From Chlamydiota bacterium (GTDB taxonomy: Bacteria > Chlamydiota > Chlamydiia > Chlamydiales > Rhabdochlamydiaceae), in contig JAJFMD010000006.1 in assembly GCA_021772335.1 (NCBI GenBank), positions 1-64,000 of the forward strand: a DNA stretch of 64,000 nucleotides. Direction: 5' to 3'. The position numbers and the translations under genes were made by a program. The first letter of the stretch is position 1. The number at the start of each line of letters is the position of its first letter. Positions 55,221 to 63,778 of this stretch are shown piece after piece. The notes under the pieces were generated by a model, which saw only the letters and a program-made list of their open reading frames with translations, did not search any database and was not told the origin of the DNA.

Positions 55221-58200
55221 GTGGCACAGCGATCTTCACAACATAAAAAAAGAGCAGTCGTTTTTCCTCTGCTTCTATCCGTTACTTTTTTTCTTTGCGC
55301 GCTTTATTTGTTTCGCGATCAACTGTATATCGCCTCGGCGCGCTTTGCACTTCATCAGTTTACAAAAGATGAGAACATCTCGATTAATCACCCTGAAATC
55401 AATGTTGTCGATCATCAAATTATGTTCGACAAACTTGAAATAAAAACTTCGAGTGGCGAATTACTTGTTCCAAGTGCTCAATTCGATTGGAAAATTGCTT
55501 GGAAGGAAAAGCGCATTCATTGCGCTTTACATCTCAAGAATTCCCAACTTAAAGTTTATTCTAATCAATCCAAAGCACTTGGAGCGCCATTTCTTTCTCT
55601 AAAAGAAAGTGAATATTTCACTTTTGAATTGATTGTTGAGAATGGACAAATTGCTCTTTGTAATCATGTTAAAGAGGATGTGCTCTCTCTTAAGCTTGAG
55701 ATGTTGCCCGCTGCGATTGATATGCAAAAGATGCAGCGCACGACACTCGCATTTCCTGGAGAGGAAAAACCTTTTTTTACTTTCGATTTTGAAACACTCT
55801 CTCGCTGTATAGATTGCAAATTAGAACTTAATAATCAGCAAGTGAACCTTCTCAAATGCTTTTTGCCAAATGATCATCACTTAACTAGTTTAGAAGGTGA
55901 TATCAATCTTCAGTTTTTTGGGTGTGTTCCTGCTGGCCAGCTTCCTTTAATTGCAAACGCTTCCTTCTCTTTTGAAAACTTTGTTTTGCCAAGTGCTCAA
56001 GGAACTTTTACTGCTGCTAAAGGAGAAGGTTCCTTAAATTGTGAGCATGAGATTGATAATTTTAGAGATCTATTTGATCAGGCTAATTATACGATTGATA
56101 TTCAGGATGCTTCTTGGAGTGATGGCGATTTTTCCTGTGAAAAAAGCAATCTCCTAATTAAACATACTGTCGATCTCGGTTTGTTATGCAGTTTACGCAG
56201 CATCGCTCAAAATGAGCTGCTCTATATCCAAAGCGAGGGAAAATGGAGTGATAATGAGCTGCATTTAAACGGCAACATCGAATTGCCGGCTAAGCATGCC
56301 AAAATTGATTATCAAACTGTACTCAATTTAGGCTCCAAGCAAATTTCTGGAGAGTTCGACGGACTTGATAAAGATTTTCTCGATCTCTTTATAAAAGATC
56401 CCTTGCTCAGTATCAAGCAGGGAAGAAGTAAAGGGGCGTTTGAGTATGATTTAGCCTCTTCTAGCATTGAGCTAAAACAACTCATCGTTGAAAACTTGCA
56501 TATCAATGCTAAAGATCAAAGCTGGGAAACAAAAATTGCCAATGCTGCAATTGATGCAAAATTTAATAAAGAGCAGAAGTGGGAATTGAGTTGTGGATCG
56601 CTTCAGTTTTATAATGCACGTTGCGATTTGCTCACTCCCTGGCAAAAAATTACTGCTAATGATTTATCTGGTAATGCGTTGTTTTCAGAGGGTTCTTGGA
56701 AGAATGCTGATTTAAATGGTGTGTTGAAAGAGCATGCATTTGCCTTGAAATTTGCTGATTGCAAAGAGCGTTTTAGCATTGATCTCTCTGTTCCTGGAGA
56801 GGAGCAGATGTTATCCCAAGTGCAAGCTTCTTGGCAAAATGAGCAGCTTTCTGGCGATTTATTGTGTAGTGGGCTCTCTGCAACATTTTCAATAGATTTT
56901 GAAAAAAAGACGTTTTCATCTGCTGATTTGAAAATCACAGAGCTCTCTCTTGAAGAGCTCCATCCGTTTTGGAAAACAGTACTTCCTGTTAATGAATGCA
57001 AAGGTTTGGGAACTCTAAATCTTCATCTGCAACGCGATTTTATCACTGTAAATTGTGCTCTTAAAGATCTCTCAATGTCACATCCTGAGTTTAATCTGAT
57101 AGCAGAGAAAGTCAAGATTGACCAGGGACCTTTGGTTTATTATTTTGCAACAAACACGCTTTCGGGGAATGCTCGGATGGAAAATGCCAATATCGATTTC
57201 CACCGTCATGACCTGCATTTTGATAAAGCGTCTTTAGCGTGGAACAAACGTCTTGAGGACACAAAACATCAACTCAATTTTCATTCATCACAATTATCAC
57301 TTGCTGGAGAATTTACCGCTTTTAAACGAAATCAAAATTGGGAGATTAATTTTCAAAATCAACCTTTTAATCTAGATCTAAGTCAGATCCCATTTCTAAG
57401 AGAGCATTTTTCAGCTCAAGTTTATATCCCTGAAAATCAGCTTCAAGTGAGTGCGCGCTTGCCTTTTGAAAGTGATCAAATGAACTGGCAACTTAGTGGA
57501 GAAATTGAGCAGGGGAATTTAAATGCGGCATCGATTGAAGAAATCGCAGGAAAATTTGTTATTAGTTCCAAAGAGAAACTTCTAGAGCTAAAAAACATTC
57601 AAGGGCAATGGACTCATGATCAGCACATAGCAAAGGTTAATATCCCCAAACTTTTTTTCAATTGGAAAGAAGGCAGAGGAGAGGGCAGGGCACGCTGTGA
57701 TTATCAAGGGCGCGAAGTTGCCTCTGTGCATGTCGATATTGGGCAGCATGATGATCAATTTATTTTGATTTGCAAGGGACATGAAAATCACATATTAGAA
57801 CAGCCTCTTGAAAAGATGGTCGTACACTTAAATTCCTCGTGTGAGCCCTCAAAAGCTGATCTCGTTGCGACGATTAATCCCCATCCGTTTCTCGATTCTT
57901 TAATAAAGATTAACTCTTTAGCAGACCACTATCGAGTATGTTGTAGCTATAGAGCAGATAGCGCTATCATTGATCTTGCTATTAGCGATTCCAAAAGAGA
58001 AGCGCTCAATGTGCGCGCAAAAAAATCAAATGATATCTGGTCTATTGTTAGTAATAGCGCTCTAAAACTTAATGCGGATTTTAATCCGCTTAAGCAAGAC
58101 CTTCGGATTCAAAAACTCAACCTTTGTACAAAGGATTTTGCAATTGAGCTCGAAGGCAATCTCAATTTGATCGATAAGAAGTTTAACACGGCACTATCAT

Positions 58201-59795
58201 GTGATATTGCTAGTCCTAGCCACTTGATTAGCTCTCTTTTTGCTCTTGATCCCCATTTAATTGATCAGAGCCTAGGTTTAGAGATTACATGTCAAGGATC
58301 TCTTGCTGAAATTAATGGTCACTTTCTTTGCAAAGAAAGAGCGATAAATTCACTCGGTTGGAAACTCAAACAGCAAAGCCCTGCCATGTGGAGCTATACA
58401 AAAGGACAGGGGATAAAATTCGATGAGAGCTCTTTTGAAATCACTGATGAAGACTCAAATGCGCTGCTGTGTCAATGGATGATTGAAAATTGCGATTTTG
58501 CAAAAAACTGCTTCAATATTAATGCACCCTATCTATTTGTATCTTCTGCATTTCTCTATCAGTTAATGCAGCGCAGTATGCTTCCTCATGATCTCAAAGA
58601 ATTGTGTGGTCAAGATTTAGAAGGAACTTTGATTTTTAGTAGAGAAAAAAACGATTGGCAAGTTAGCGGAACTCTACGCGATGGATTATATACACTTCAA
58701 AACAAACCCTTTTATTTAGAGAAAATTTGCTGGAGTATCACTGATCAAGCGCGCTCAGTTGAGGCATTACTAGAACTCGAGCATCAAAAACTCGGTATTT
58801 CTCTTACTCAAAGTGAAGAGGGCTATTTAGAAGGCAACCTTTACGATCCATCGAGTCTAGATGCATTAGCATTTCATTTGCAAAAAGAGGATGGCAATTG
58901 GCAATCCCGACAAATCGAAGGAGAAATCGCAGGAATCAAGGCGCATTTTTCTTTAGAAGATGATCTATTGAATGGTAGAGCGCGCATCGATTTAAAAAGG
59001 CTGATTACTTATTTGCCCGCATCAATTGCAAAACAACTCAAACCTTTTGAATTGGGTAAAGGATTTTATCTCGAAGGAAATCTCGACTTATGTCAACCAC
59101 TGCATTTTGAGGGCCGTCTATTTGCCAAAAATTTTGAATGTTGCCAGCTTAGACTTGATCAGTTTAATAGTGAGTTAATAATCTCTCCAAATACTGTGCA
59201 ATTGCGTAATGTGCGCTTAGAAGATCGTGCAGGGAATTTGCTAATCAAGCAGATTGAGATTAAACGCAATCAAGAGCAATGGGATCTTTCGATACCACTC
59301 ATTCGATTGCAAGATTTTAAGCCAGGTCTATTCACTCTCGCATCTGGAAAAAAACTCGTTGATAAACCGGTTGTTATTCGCAATATGAGCATTTATGATC
59401 TCAATGGAATAGCCACTGACCTTAAAAGCATTCACGGTAAAGGTAATCTCTTATTTACAACTGAACAACAAAATGATCAAAGCCTATTTGATATTCCCTT
59501 AGAGCTTTTAAAAAATATCGGAGTGGATTGGCAGCTGTTGACTCCAATTCATGGAGAGCTCGATTTTGAGGTGAGCGATGGCAAACTCTTTTTCACCGCT
59601 TTAAAAGAGAGCTATAGTCAGGGAAAGCGTTCTTATTTTTATCTCAAAGAACCAGTGATGAGCTCTTATCTTGATCTCAACGGAGGACTTCATATCGATT
59701 TAGCGATGAAACAAAAGGTATGGCTCAAACTCACCCAACCCTTTACGCTGTCTATCCGTGGAAATCTAGCAAAGCCTCAATATAGTTTGCAGTAA
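55221..59795 (+). CDS. AsmA/TamB-like giant envelope protein
   Basis: A 1524-residue protein with one N-terminal membrane helix (VVFPLLLSVTFFLCALYLF) and an otherwise entirely beta-rich periplasmic body with repeated short amphipathic strands (for example LSGEFTAFKRNQNWEINFQN, SGTLRDGLYTLQNKPFYLE). The end, LDLNGGLHIDLAMKQK...LTQPFTLSIRGNLAKPQYSLQ, is the usual C-terminal pattern of AsmA/YhdP/TamB proteins (final strand plus G-x-L-x-x-P). Such proteins form long lipid-conducting grooves between the two membranes. Which subfamily cannot be told. The GTG at 55221 is preferred to TTG 55206 because GATAGG lies seven bases before it, but this is uncertain. Confidence 0.75.
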   Translation: MAQRSSQHKKRAVVFPLLLSVTFFLCALYLFRDQLYIASARFALHQFTKDENISINHPEINVVDHQIMFDKLEIKTSSGELLVPSAQFDWKIAWKEKRIHCALHLKNSQLKVYSNQSKALGAPFLSLKESEYFTFELIVENGQIALCNHVKEDVLSLKLEMLPAAIDMQKMQRTTLAFPGEEKPFFTFDFETLSRCIDCKLELNNQQVNLLKCFLPNDHHLTSLEGDINLQFFGCVPAGQLPLIANASFSFENFVLPSAQGTFTAAKGEGSLNCEHEIDNFRDLFDQANYTIDIQDASWSDGDFSCEKSNLLIKHTVDLGLLCSLRSIAQNELLYIQSEGKWSDNELHLNGNIELPAKHAKIDYQTVLNLGSKQISGEFDGLDKDFLDLFIKDPLLSIKQGRSKGAFEYDLASSSIELKQLIVENLHINAKDQSWETKIANAAIDAKFNKEQKWELSCGSLQFYNARCDLLTPWQKITANDLSGNALFSEGSWKNADLNGVLKEHAFALKFADCKERFSIDLSVPGEEQMLSQVQASWQNEQLSGDLLCSGLSATFSIDFEKKTFSSADLKITELSLEELHPFWKTVLPVNECKGLGTLNLHLQRDFITVNCALKDLSMSHPEFNLIAEKVKIDQGPLVYYFATNTLSGNARMENANIDFHRHDLHFDKASLAWNKRLEDTKHQLNFHSSQLSLAGEFTAFKRNQNWEINFQNQPFNLDLSQIPFLREHFSAQVYIPENQLQVSARLPFESDQMNWQLSGEIEQGNLNAASIEEIAGKFVISSKEKLLELKNIQGQWTHDQHIAKVNIPKLFFNWKEGRGEGRARCDYQGREVASVHVDIGQHDDQFILICKGHENHILEQPLEKMVVHLNSSCEPSKADLVATINPHPFLDSLIKINSLADHYRVCCSYRADSAIIDLAISDSKREALNVRAKKSNDIWSIVSNSALKLNADFNPLKQDLRIQKLNLCTKDFAIELEGNLNLIDKKFNTALSCDIASPSHLISSLFALDPHLIDQSLGLEITCQGSLAEINGHFLCKERAINSLGWKLKQQSPAMWSYTKGQGIKFDESSFEITDEDSNALLCQWMIENCDFAKNCFNINAPYLFVSSAFLYQLMQRSMLPHDLKELCGQDLEGTLIFSREKNDWQVSGTLRDGLYTLQNKPFYLEKICWSITDQARSVEALLELEHQKLGISLTQSEEGYLEGNLYDPSSLDALAFHLQKEDGNWQSRQIEGEIAGIKAHFSLEDDLLNGRARIDLKRLITYLPASIAKQLKPFELGKGFYLEGNLDLCQPLHFEGRLFAKNFECCQLRLDQFNSELIISPNTVQLRNVRLEDRAGNLLIKQIEIKRNQEQWDLSIPLIRLQDFKPGLFTLASGKKLVDKPVVIRNMSIYDLNGIATDLKSIHGKGNLLFTTEQQNDQSLFDIPLELLKNIGVDWQLLTPIHGELDFEVSDGKLFFTALKESYSQGKRSYFYLKEPVMSSYLDLNGGLHIDLAMKQKVWLKLTQPFTLSIRGNLAKPQYSLQ

Positions 59796-59802
59796 TGAGC
59801 CT

Positions 59803-59823
59803 GCCTAGAAACGCATTTCAGGC
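59803..59823 (+). terminator. Short hairpin after the AsmA-like gene
   Basis: GCCT-A-GAAA (59803-59811), loop CGCA, then TTTC-AGGC (59816-59823). No T-run follows. Confidence 0.35.
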
Positions 59824-59847
59824 CTTGTTAAGCAGCTGCTGTTCGCA

Positions 59848-59890
59848 ATCAGAGATTTTTTTTCTAAAAAACCTTTGCAGAAAGCAGGTT
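59848..59890. repeat. Partial copy of the dispersed intergenic motif
   Basis: A T-run/CTAAAAAA block followed by TGCAGAAAGCAGGTT, the same block order as in copy A at 41577-41622 and at 17983-18037. It lies just before the comF-like ATG. Confidence 0.4.
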
Positions 59891-59894
59891 CATA

Positions 59895-60575
59895 ATGCCT
59901 TCTTTAGCTAAGACGATATGGCATCAGTGCGTTGATTTTGTCTATCCGCCACTATGTCTTTCTTGCAAACTTTATCTCAAAGATCGTAAAGCTCTTTTTT
60001 GTGAACCTTGTTTAACTAAGCTACACTGGATCAATCCTAAATTTCGCTGTATCTGTTGTTTTCGTCCTCTTGATCGATTTTCTCTGTCCTGCAAGCAGTG
60101 CCGCACTACCTCATGTGGTTACATACGTGTAGCCGCAGCATTTGAAGAGACAGAACTTGCAGTGAAAATTCTACGTGAATTTTGGAGAGAAGATCGCTAT
60201 GGCTATTACGAACTGATGTGTTCATTCATGATCATGCAATTTTACAAAATGGGTTGGCCGCTGCCCGATTTGATTAGTTATATTCCAACAAAAAAATTGG
60301 CTCGTCTACAAAAAGGGGAGGATGGTAATCGCTTACTTGCAAAAATGATTGCTTCTCATTTGCAGATCCCTTTTGCTGATCTTTTAAAAAGGCGTCTTTT
60401 CCCTGATGATTTGCGCTTCAAATGGACCAAAGATATGATTATTGGTGATAAAGTGATTCTCTTAATTAGCGATTGCCACAACCCAAAAAGTCGCCGCTAT
60501 CGCGAGATTTCCTATGTGCTCAGCGAAGGCTGCGCCCGCAAGCTCTACTTTCTGAGTTTCACTTCTATGCGCTAG
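59895..60575 (+). CDS. ComF-like protein with degenerate PRPP motif
   Basis: A 226-residue protein with the ComF layout: an N-terminal double zinc-knuckle (Cys21, Cys24, Cys36, Cys39, then Cys52, Cys55, Cys66, Cys69) and a phosphoribosyltransferase-like C-terminal half. ISYIPTKKLARLQKGEDGNRLLAKMIA corresponds to the PRTase core. The PRPP-binding loop, normally close to LVDDVxTTGAT, is replaced by LLISDCHNPKSRRY, so PRPP chemistry is unlikely. ComF takes part in DNA uptake; chlamydiae are competent, but whether this protein acts there is open. Its last four bases overlap the end of the bactofilin gene on the other strand. Confidence 0.75.
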   Translation: MPSLAKTIWHQCVDFVYPPLCLSCKLYLKDRKALFCEPCLTKLHWINPKFRCICCFRPLDRFSLSCKQCRTTSCGYIRVAAAFEETELAVKILREFWREDRYGYYELMCSFMIMQFYKMGWPLPDLISYIPTKKLARLQKGEDGNRLLAKMIASHLQIPFADLLKRRLFPDDLRFKWTKDMIIGDKVILLISDCHNPKSRRYREISYVLSEGCARKLYFLSFTSMR

Positions 60576-61090
60576 AAAGGCTCTTCATTATTGTAATCGT
60601 ATGTGTCTTCATAGGAGTCTGTAGCAGTTTCTTTCCCTGTAGGAGAGACGTTAACCTGACCGACGATAGTCACTCCTTCATCAACACTTAAAAAACGCGC
60701 TGTGATATTGCCATAGATTTCTGCTTCACCGCGCAGAATAAGACGACCTGATACTGTGATATCCCCTTCAACTCGACCGGAAATATACGCCTCTTGTAAA
60801 GAGATATCTGCCTTAACAAGGCCTTTAGGTCCAATGATCAGTTTTCCATTGGAATGCAAAGAACCTTCAAAAGTGCCATCAATGCGTAAAAGCTCGTCAA
60901 ATTGCAATTCACCCTTTACAGACACTTGTTCCCCGAGGATGGTCTCTGGTACTTCGATAGAAGGAGCAGAGAGCATAGGACGCTCTTCTTGAACAGGTGG
61001 TGTGTAAGGTCTTGGGTTGCTTACAAATTCTCCAGGGCTTGCGCTGGCTTTTTCTTCATCGGGAGAGTACGATCCTAACTTCTTAAACAT
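60572..61090 (-). CDS. Bactofilin
   Basis: A 172-residue cytoskeletal protein. After a disordered Pro/Ser N-terminus, residues about 50-155 form the bactofilin (DUF583) right-handed beta-helix: ETILGEQVSVKGELQFDELL, RIDGTFEGSLHSNGKLIIG, then VKADISLQEAYISGRVEGD and RGEAEIYGNITA. Chlamydial bactofilin influences cell size through peptidoglycan organisation. It lies eight bases downstream of dnaA, the same pairing I recall in Chlamydia (CT275/CT276). Confidence 0.93.
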   Translation of the reverse strand: MFKKLGSYSPDEEKASASPGEFVSNPRPYTPPVQEERPMLSAPSIEVPETILGEQVSVKGELQFDELLRIDGTFEGSLHSNGKLIIGPKGLVKADISLQEAYISGRVEGDITVSGRLILRGEAEIYGNITARFLSVDEGVTIVGQVNVSPTGKETATDSYEDTYDYNNEEPF

Positions 61091-61098
61091 TTTTTTCC

Positions 61099-62445
61099 TC
61101 AGGTTTCTAAATTGCGCTTGGCCATTTGAATTTGGCGGCGTAAAGTTTCATCTTTTTCAAGCTGTCCGGAAATTTTTTTCCAGGCGTGGATTAGTGTCGA
61201 GTGAGTTTTCCCTCCAAATGCTGAAGCGAGCTTCATTAAAGAGTCATTGATCAGTTCCTTTGCGAGATACATCGCAACTTGCCTTGGAAAAGCGACAGAG
61301 CGCGCACGTGTGGTCTTTTTAAGATCTTTGACGCTGACATCGAATAGAGTGGATACGCAGCGTAAAATATTGTCGACTGTTACTTTCTGATTTGGACTGC
61401 ACTGAAACAGCTCTCCCAAACTCTTTTCAACGACCTCTTCAGTCACCTCTAAACCCATCAACTTCGTATAGGCGCTCAATCGATTGAGAGCACCTTCGAG
61501 TTGTCTCACATTATTAAAAATATGCTCTGCGATATAAAACGCGATAGGACTTGGTAGCCGGATTCCTTTTTGTTCTGCTTTATGCTGTAGTATCGCAACG
61601 CGTGTCTCTAAATCAGGAACTCCGATATTAGCAACAAGCCCCCACTCCATCCGCGCAATCATTCGCTCTGACAACTTTAGCTGGCCGGGTGGTTTATCGC
61701 TGGCAATAACAATTTGCTTGTTTTGATTAATTAGACTTTCAAAGGTGTTGCAAAATTCCTCTTCAAAGTTTAGGCGATTTTGCAAGAATTGAATATCATC
61801 GACGAGAAGCACGTCTAAAGAGCGGTAGTAGCGTTTCAAGCGATCAATTGACTTGTTGCGTAGGTTATCTACAATGTCATTGATAAACGCTTCAGTAGTG
61901 ATGCATTGCATGCGTAATTTTTTATGGTTCTTACCGATCTCATGGCCAATTGCGTGTAATAAGTGTGTTTTTCCAAGGCCTACGCCGCCATGAATAAATA
62001 GCGGGTTGTAAGAGCGTCCAGGTCTTGTTGCAACGCCCATCGCTGCAGACTTGACAAATTGATTCGAGGGGCCTTCGATAAAATTTTCAAATTTATAAAA
62101 AGCATTCAGCGAGATTTGTTGAGGAATATCATCATTAGCTTTTTCATTCGTAGTTTCATCAGGCTTAGTAATCACTACCTCAGCATGATGAGGAGCAACA
62201 ATGACAAAATCAATTGCAGGCTCACCGTGAGAATCCGATGGAAAAAACGCGCATAAATCGCGCTTGTAATTATCGATTAAATATTCCTGAACAAAAATAT
62301 TGGGAACATGCAAAACAGTGCGCCCGCTATCAGATTCAGCGAGCTTGATGGGTGCAATCCAGTTCTCAAATTCCGCTGAAGAACATTTCTCTTCAATATA
62401 CTCGAGAAACTGCGTCCACATATTGAGAGCATCACTTGTCAGCAT
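61099..62445 (-). CDS. dnaA: Chromosomal replication initiator protein DnaA
   Basis: AAA+ initiator of chromosome replication, 448 residues. It has domain I at 1-85, a short linker, Walker A GGVGLGKT at 153-160, Walker B LLVDDIQF near 213-220, and domain IV with [19 protein letters not shown] and [12 protein letters not shown]. The last motif is usually FGGRDHSTVLHA; the RD to KT change touches a DNA-box-contacting region and may mean altered site recognition. Chlamydiae carry two dnaA genes; this position (beside bactofilin and TPR protein) corresponds to dnaA2 in Chlamydia. ATG 62445 is kept, though Met9 is an alternative; the ribosome binding site is weak. Confidence 0.95.
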   Translation of the reverse strand: MLTSDALNMWTQFLEYIEEKCSSAEFENWIAPIKLAESDSGRTVLHVPNIFVQEYLIDNYKRDLCAFFPSDSHGEPAIDFVIVAPHHAEVVITKPDETTNEKANDDIPQQISLNAFYKFENFIEGPSNQFVKSAAMGVATRPGRSYNPLFIHGGVGLGKTHLLHAIGHEIGKNHKKLRMQCITTEAFINDIVDNLRNKSIDRLKRYYRSLDVLLVDDIQFLQNRLNFEEEFCNTFESLINQNKQIVIASDKPPGQLKLSERMIARMEWGLVANIGVPDLETRVAILQHKAEQKGIRLPSPIAFYIAEHIFNNVRQLEGALNRLSAYTKLMGLEVTEEVVEKSLGELFQCSPNQKVTVDNILRCVSTLFDVSVKDLKKTTRARSVAFPRQVAMYLAKELINDSLMKLASAFGGKTHSTLIHAWKKISGQLEKDETLRRQIQMAKRNLET

Positions 62446-62831
62446 TCTCTAAAACCCACTCTCAGATTATTGACTGTGCGATTGTTAACACAGACTTTGA
62501 TTTTCGTAGCTAAATTTACCATGTGAATTGATACACATCAAGGAGTTGTTCAATGCATGCGCAGACCAATAGATTTCTATACCGCGCACACCATTAAAAA
62601 AGGAAGAGAAAAACAGGTTTACTACACATAACTTTTCGATAAGTGTCTTGGCTTCAATTCGCTTTGCCAAATCGCTCCTCCTTCCTTGGCCGTGCAATAG
62701 CACTGTCCTGCGTCTTTCGAAAAGATTTTGCTGTGTGCCTTGAACCCGCTGATTTTTTTGTTAGCTTAAGTGATTTTAATTCTGAACGAATAGAAGATAA
62801 AGCACGGGGGTAAAGGAGAAATTCAGTAAGG
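62446..62831. other. 386-bp intergenic region upstream of dnaA
   Basis: It holds intergenic repeat copy B at 62632-62760 and, nearer dnaA, overlapping inverted repeats TTGAT-ACAC-ATCAA (62528-62541) and ATGTG-N8-CACAT (62521-62538) that could be regulatory. The minus-strand frame at 62485-62703 has no family resemblance and is probably not a gene. I find no array of DnaA boxes (TTATCCACA-like), so there is no support for an origin. Confidence 0.6.
62632..62760. repeat. Dispersed intergenic repeat, copy B
   Basis: Bases 62632-62663 match 41534-41565 in 27 of 32 positions by eye, and 62735-62760 (CCTTGAACCCGCTGATTTTTTT) resembles 41631-41655 in copy A. The spacing between the two blocks is similar in both copies (about 70-80 bases), while the intervening sequence differs. 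Confidence 0.55.
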
Positions 62832-63227
62832 CTAGCTATAGGCTTGGAGGAGTGCTGAGGCGCAATTTTTTGTTACTGGAGTTGCGCTTTTCTCCAGTTC
62901 TCGAGCTTGTGTGATGGCTTGAAATTTATAGCCCAATGCAAAAAGAACCTTAGCACGATTCATTAAAGTGGGTTCATGATAAGGATCGAGCTTCAAAGCT
63001 TTCTCAATATAGTCGAGTGCTTTTAAATGATTTCCAATCTGTAGATAGAGAGCTCCAAGGGTTTGTGTGTCGTAAGCATTTTCACGATTTATGACATTTA
63101 ACCCCTCAAAAAATTTCAAAGCGATTGAATAGTGTCCCTGCTTTAGATAGCTATAACCGACTAAACGCAAATCAGTAATTTGCTCTTCATTCCAACCCAG
63201 AACATCGATCCAATCAATACGACTCAT
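62832..63227 (-). CDS. Small TPR protein, possible type III secretion chaperone
   Basis: A 131-residue protein of about three tetratricopeptide repeats: LVGYSYLKQGHYSIALKFFEG, TLGALYLQIGNHLKALDYIE and NRAKVLFALGYKFQAITQAR. Size and composition resemble class II (SycD) or SctG-type type III secretion chaperones, and a related TPR gene lies beside dnaA2 in Chlamydia (CT274, from memory). It starts two bases after the stop of the upstream gene, so the pair is cotranscribed. Chaperone function is inferred. Confidence 0.8.
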   Translation of the reverse strand: MSRIDWIDVLGWNEEQITDLRLVGYSYLKQGHYSIALKFFEGLNVINRENAYDTQTLGALYLQIGNHLKALDYIEKALKLDPYHEPTLMNRAKVLFALGYKFQAITQARELEKSATPVTKNCASALLQAYS

Positions 63228-63229
63228 TT

Positions 63230-63709
63230 TTACCCCTTATGATATTGCGAACGTTTGTTATTAATTTCGATTAAATCTCGATCGAGTTGAGAGAGAAGCG
63301 TAAATAGAGAAGTGAGAGCTTCTTTTTCATTTGCTTCACCTTCGATTTCTTGTTTGCGCTCCCAGTCATATTCAAAAGTCGCATCGCGCATTGTCGCCTT
63401 TTCAATTCTCTCAAGCTGCACCTCTTTTTTATCTTCAGGTAAAGAAGGGATAATCAAGTGGGTAAACAAATTGCTTTTCATCGCAAAATAGTCTTGTGGA
63501 GTTGAAAACTCTGCCCACGTGACTTTTTCGCGGCCTAAGTCGAGTAAACCCTTTAGTTCAGGGGGATAAATAGGCAGGTTAACATCGAGAGAGGTCTTAG
63601 GCGGCATATATCGACCGCTTTCTGAAATCTCTCGATCAATAATCTGTTGATCGATTTCAAAGCGCGAATAAAAGTCGCCTGGCATTTCCGCAATAGTAAA
63701 AGGTGCCAT
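63230..63709 (-). CDS. Conserved chlamydial hypothetical protein
   Basis: A 159-residue soluble protein with no signal peptide, membrane helix or domain that I recognise. The N-terminal half contains Pro-rich turns (PIYPPELKGLLDLGREKVTW) and the C-terminal half is a charged helical region (ERKQEIEGEANEKEALTSLF). It is paired with the TPR gene (two-base gap), matching by position CT273 of Chlamydia as I remember. AAAGGAA precedes the ATG, and a promoter candidate is at 63737-63765. It may be the partner or substrate of the TPR protein. Confidence 0.75.
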   Translation of the reverse strand: MAPFTIAEMPGDFYSRFEIDQQIIDREISESGRYMPPKTSLDVNLPIYPPELKGLLDLGREKVTWAEFSTPQDYFAMKSNLFTHLIIPSLPEDKKEVQLERIEKATMRDATFEYDWERKQEIEGEANEKEALTSLFTLLSQLDRDLIEINNKRSQYHKG

Positions 63710-63736
63710 ATATAAATTCCTTTAATATATGACACA

Positions 63737-63765
63737 CAATTACCATAAATTGAAAAAACGATCAA
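63737..63765 (-). promoter_or_regulatory. Candidate promoter for the hypothetical/TPR pair
   Basis: On the minus strand TTGATC (63765-63760), 17-base spacer, TAATTG (63742-63737), about 27 bases before the ATG at 63709. Confidence 0.45.
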
Positions 63766-63778
63766 TTAATATAAAAAA

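Noticed and set aside
62485-62703. 72-codon minus-strand frame upstream of dnaA
   Set aside because: It covers part of the intergenic repeat copy, has no recognisable domain and has no clear ribosome binding site.
62590-62770. Possible 6S, SRP or RNase P RNA, suggested by CCTTGAACC and GGAAGGAGG-like strings
   Set aside because: The expected long closing stem, the SRP GGAA tetraloop context and the RNase P core segments were not found.
62446-62831. Replication origin next to dnaA
   Set aside because: No cluster of DnaA boxes is visible, and this dnaA sits in the dnaA2-type context, which is not an origin marker in chlamydiae as I know them.
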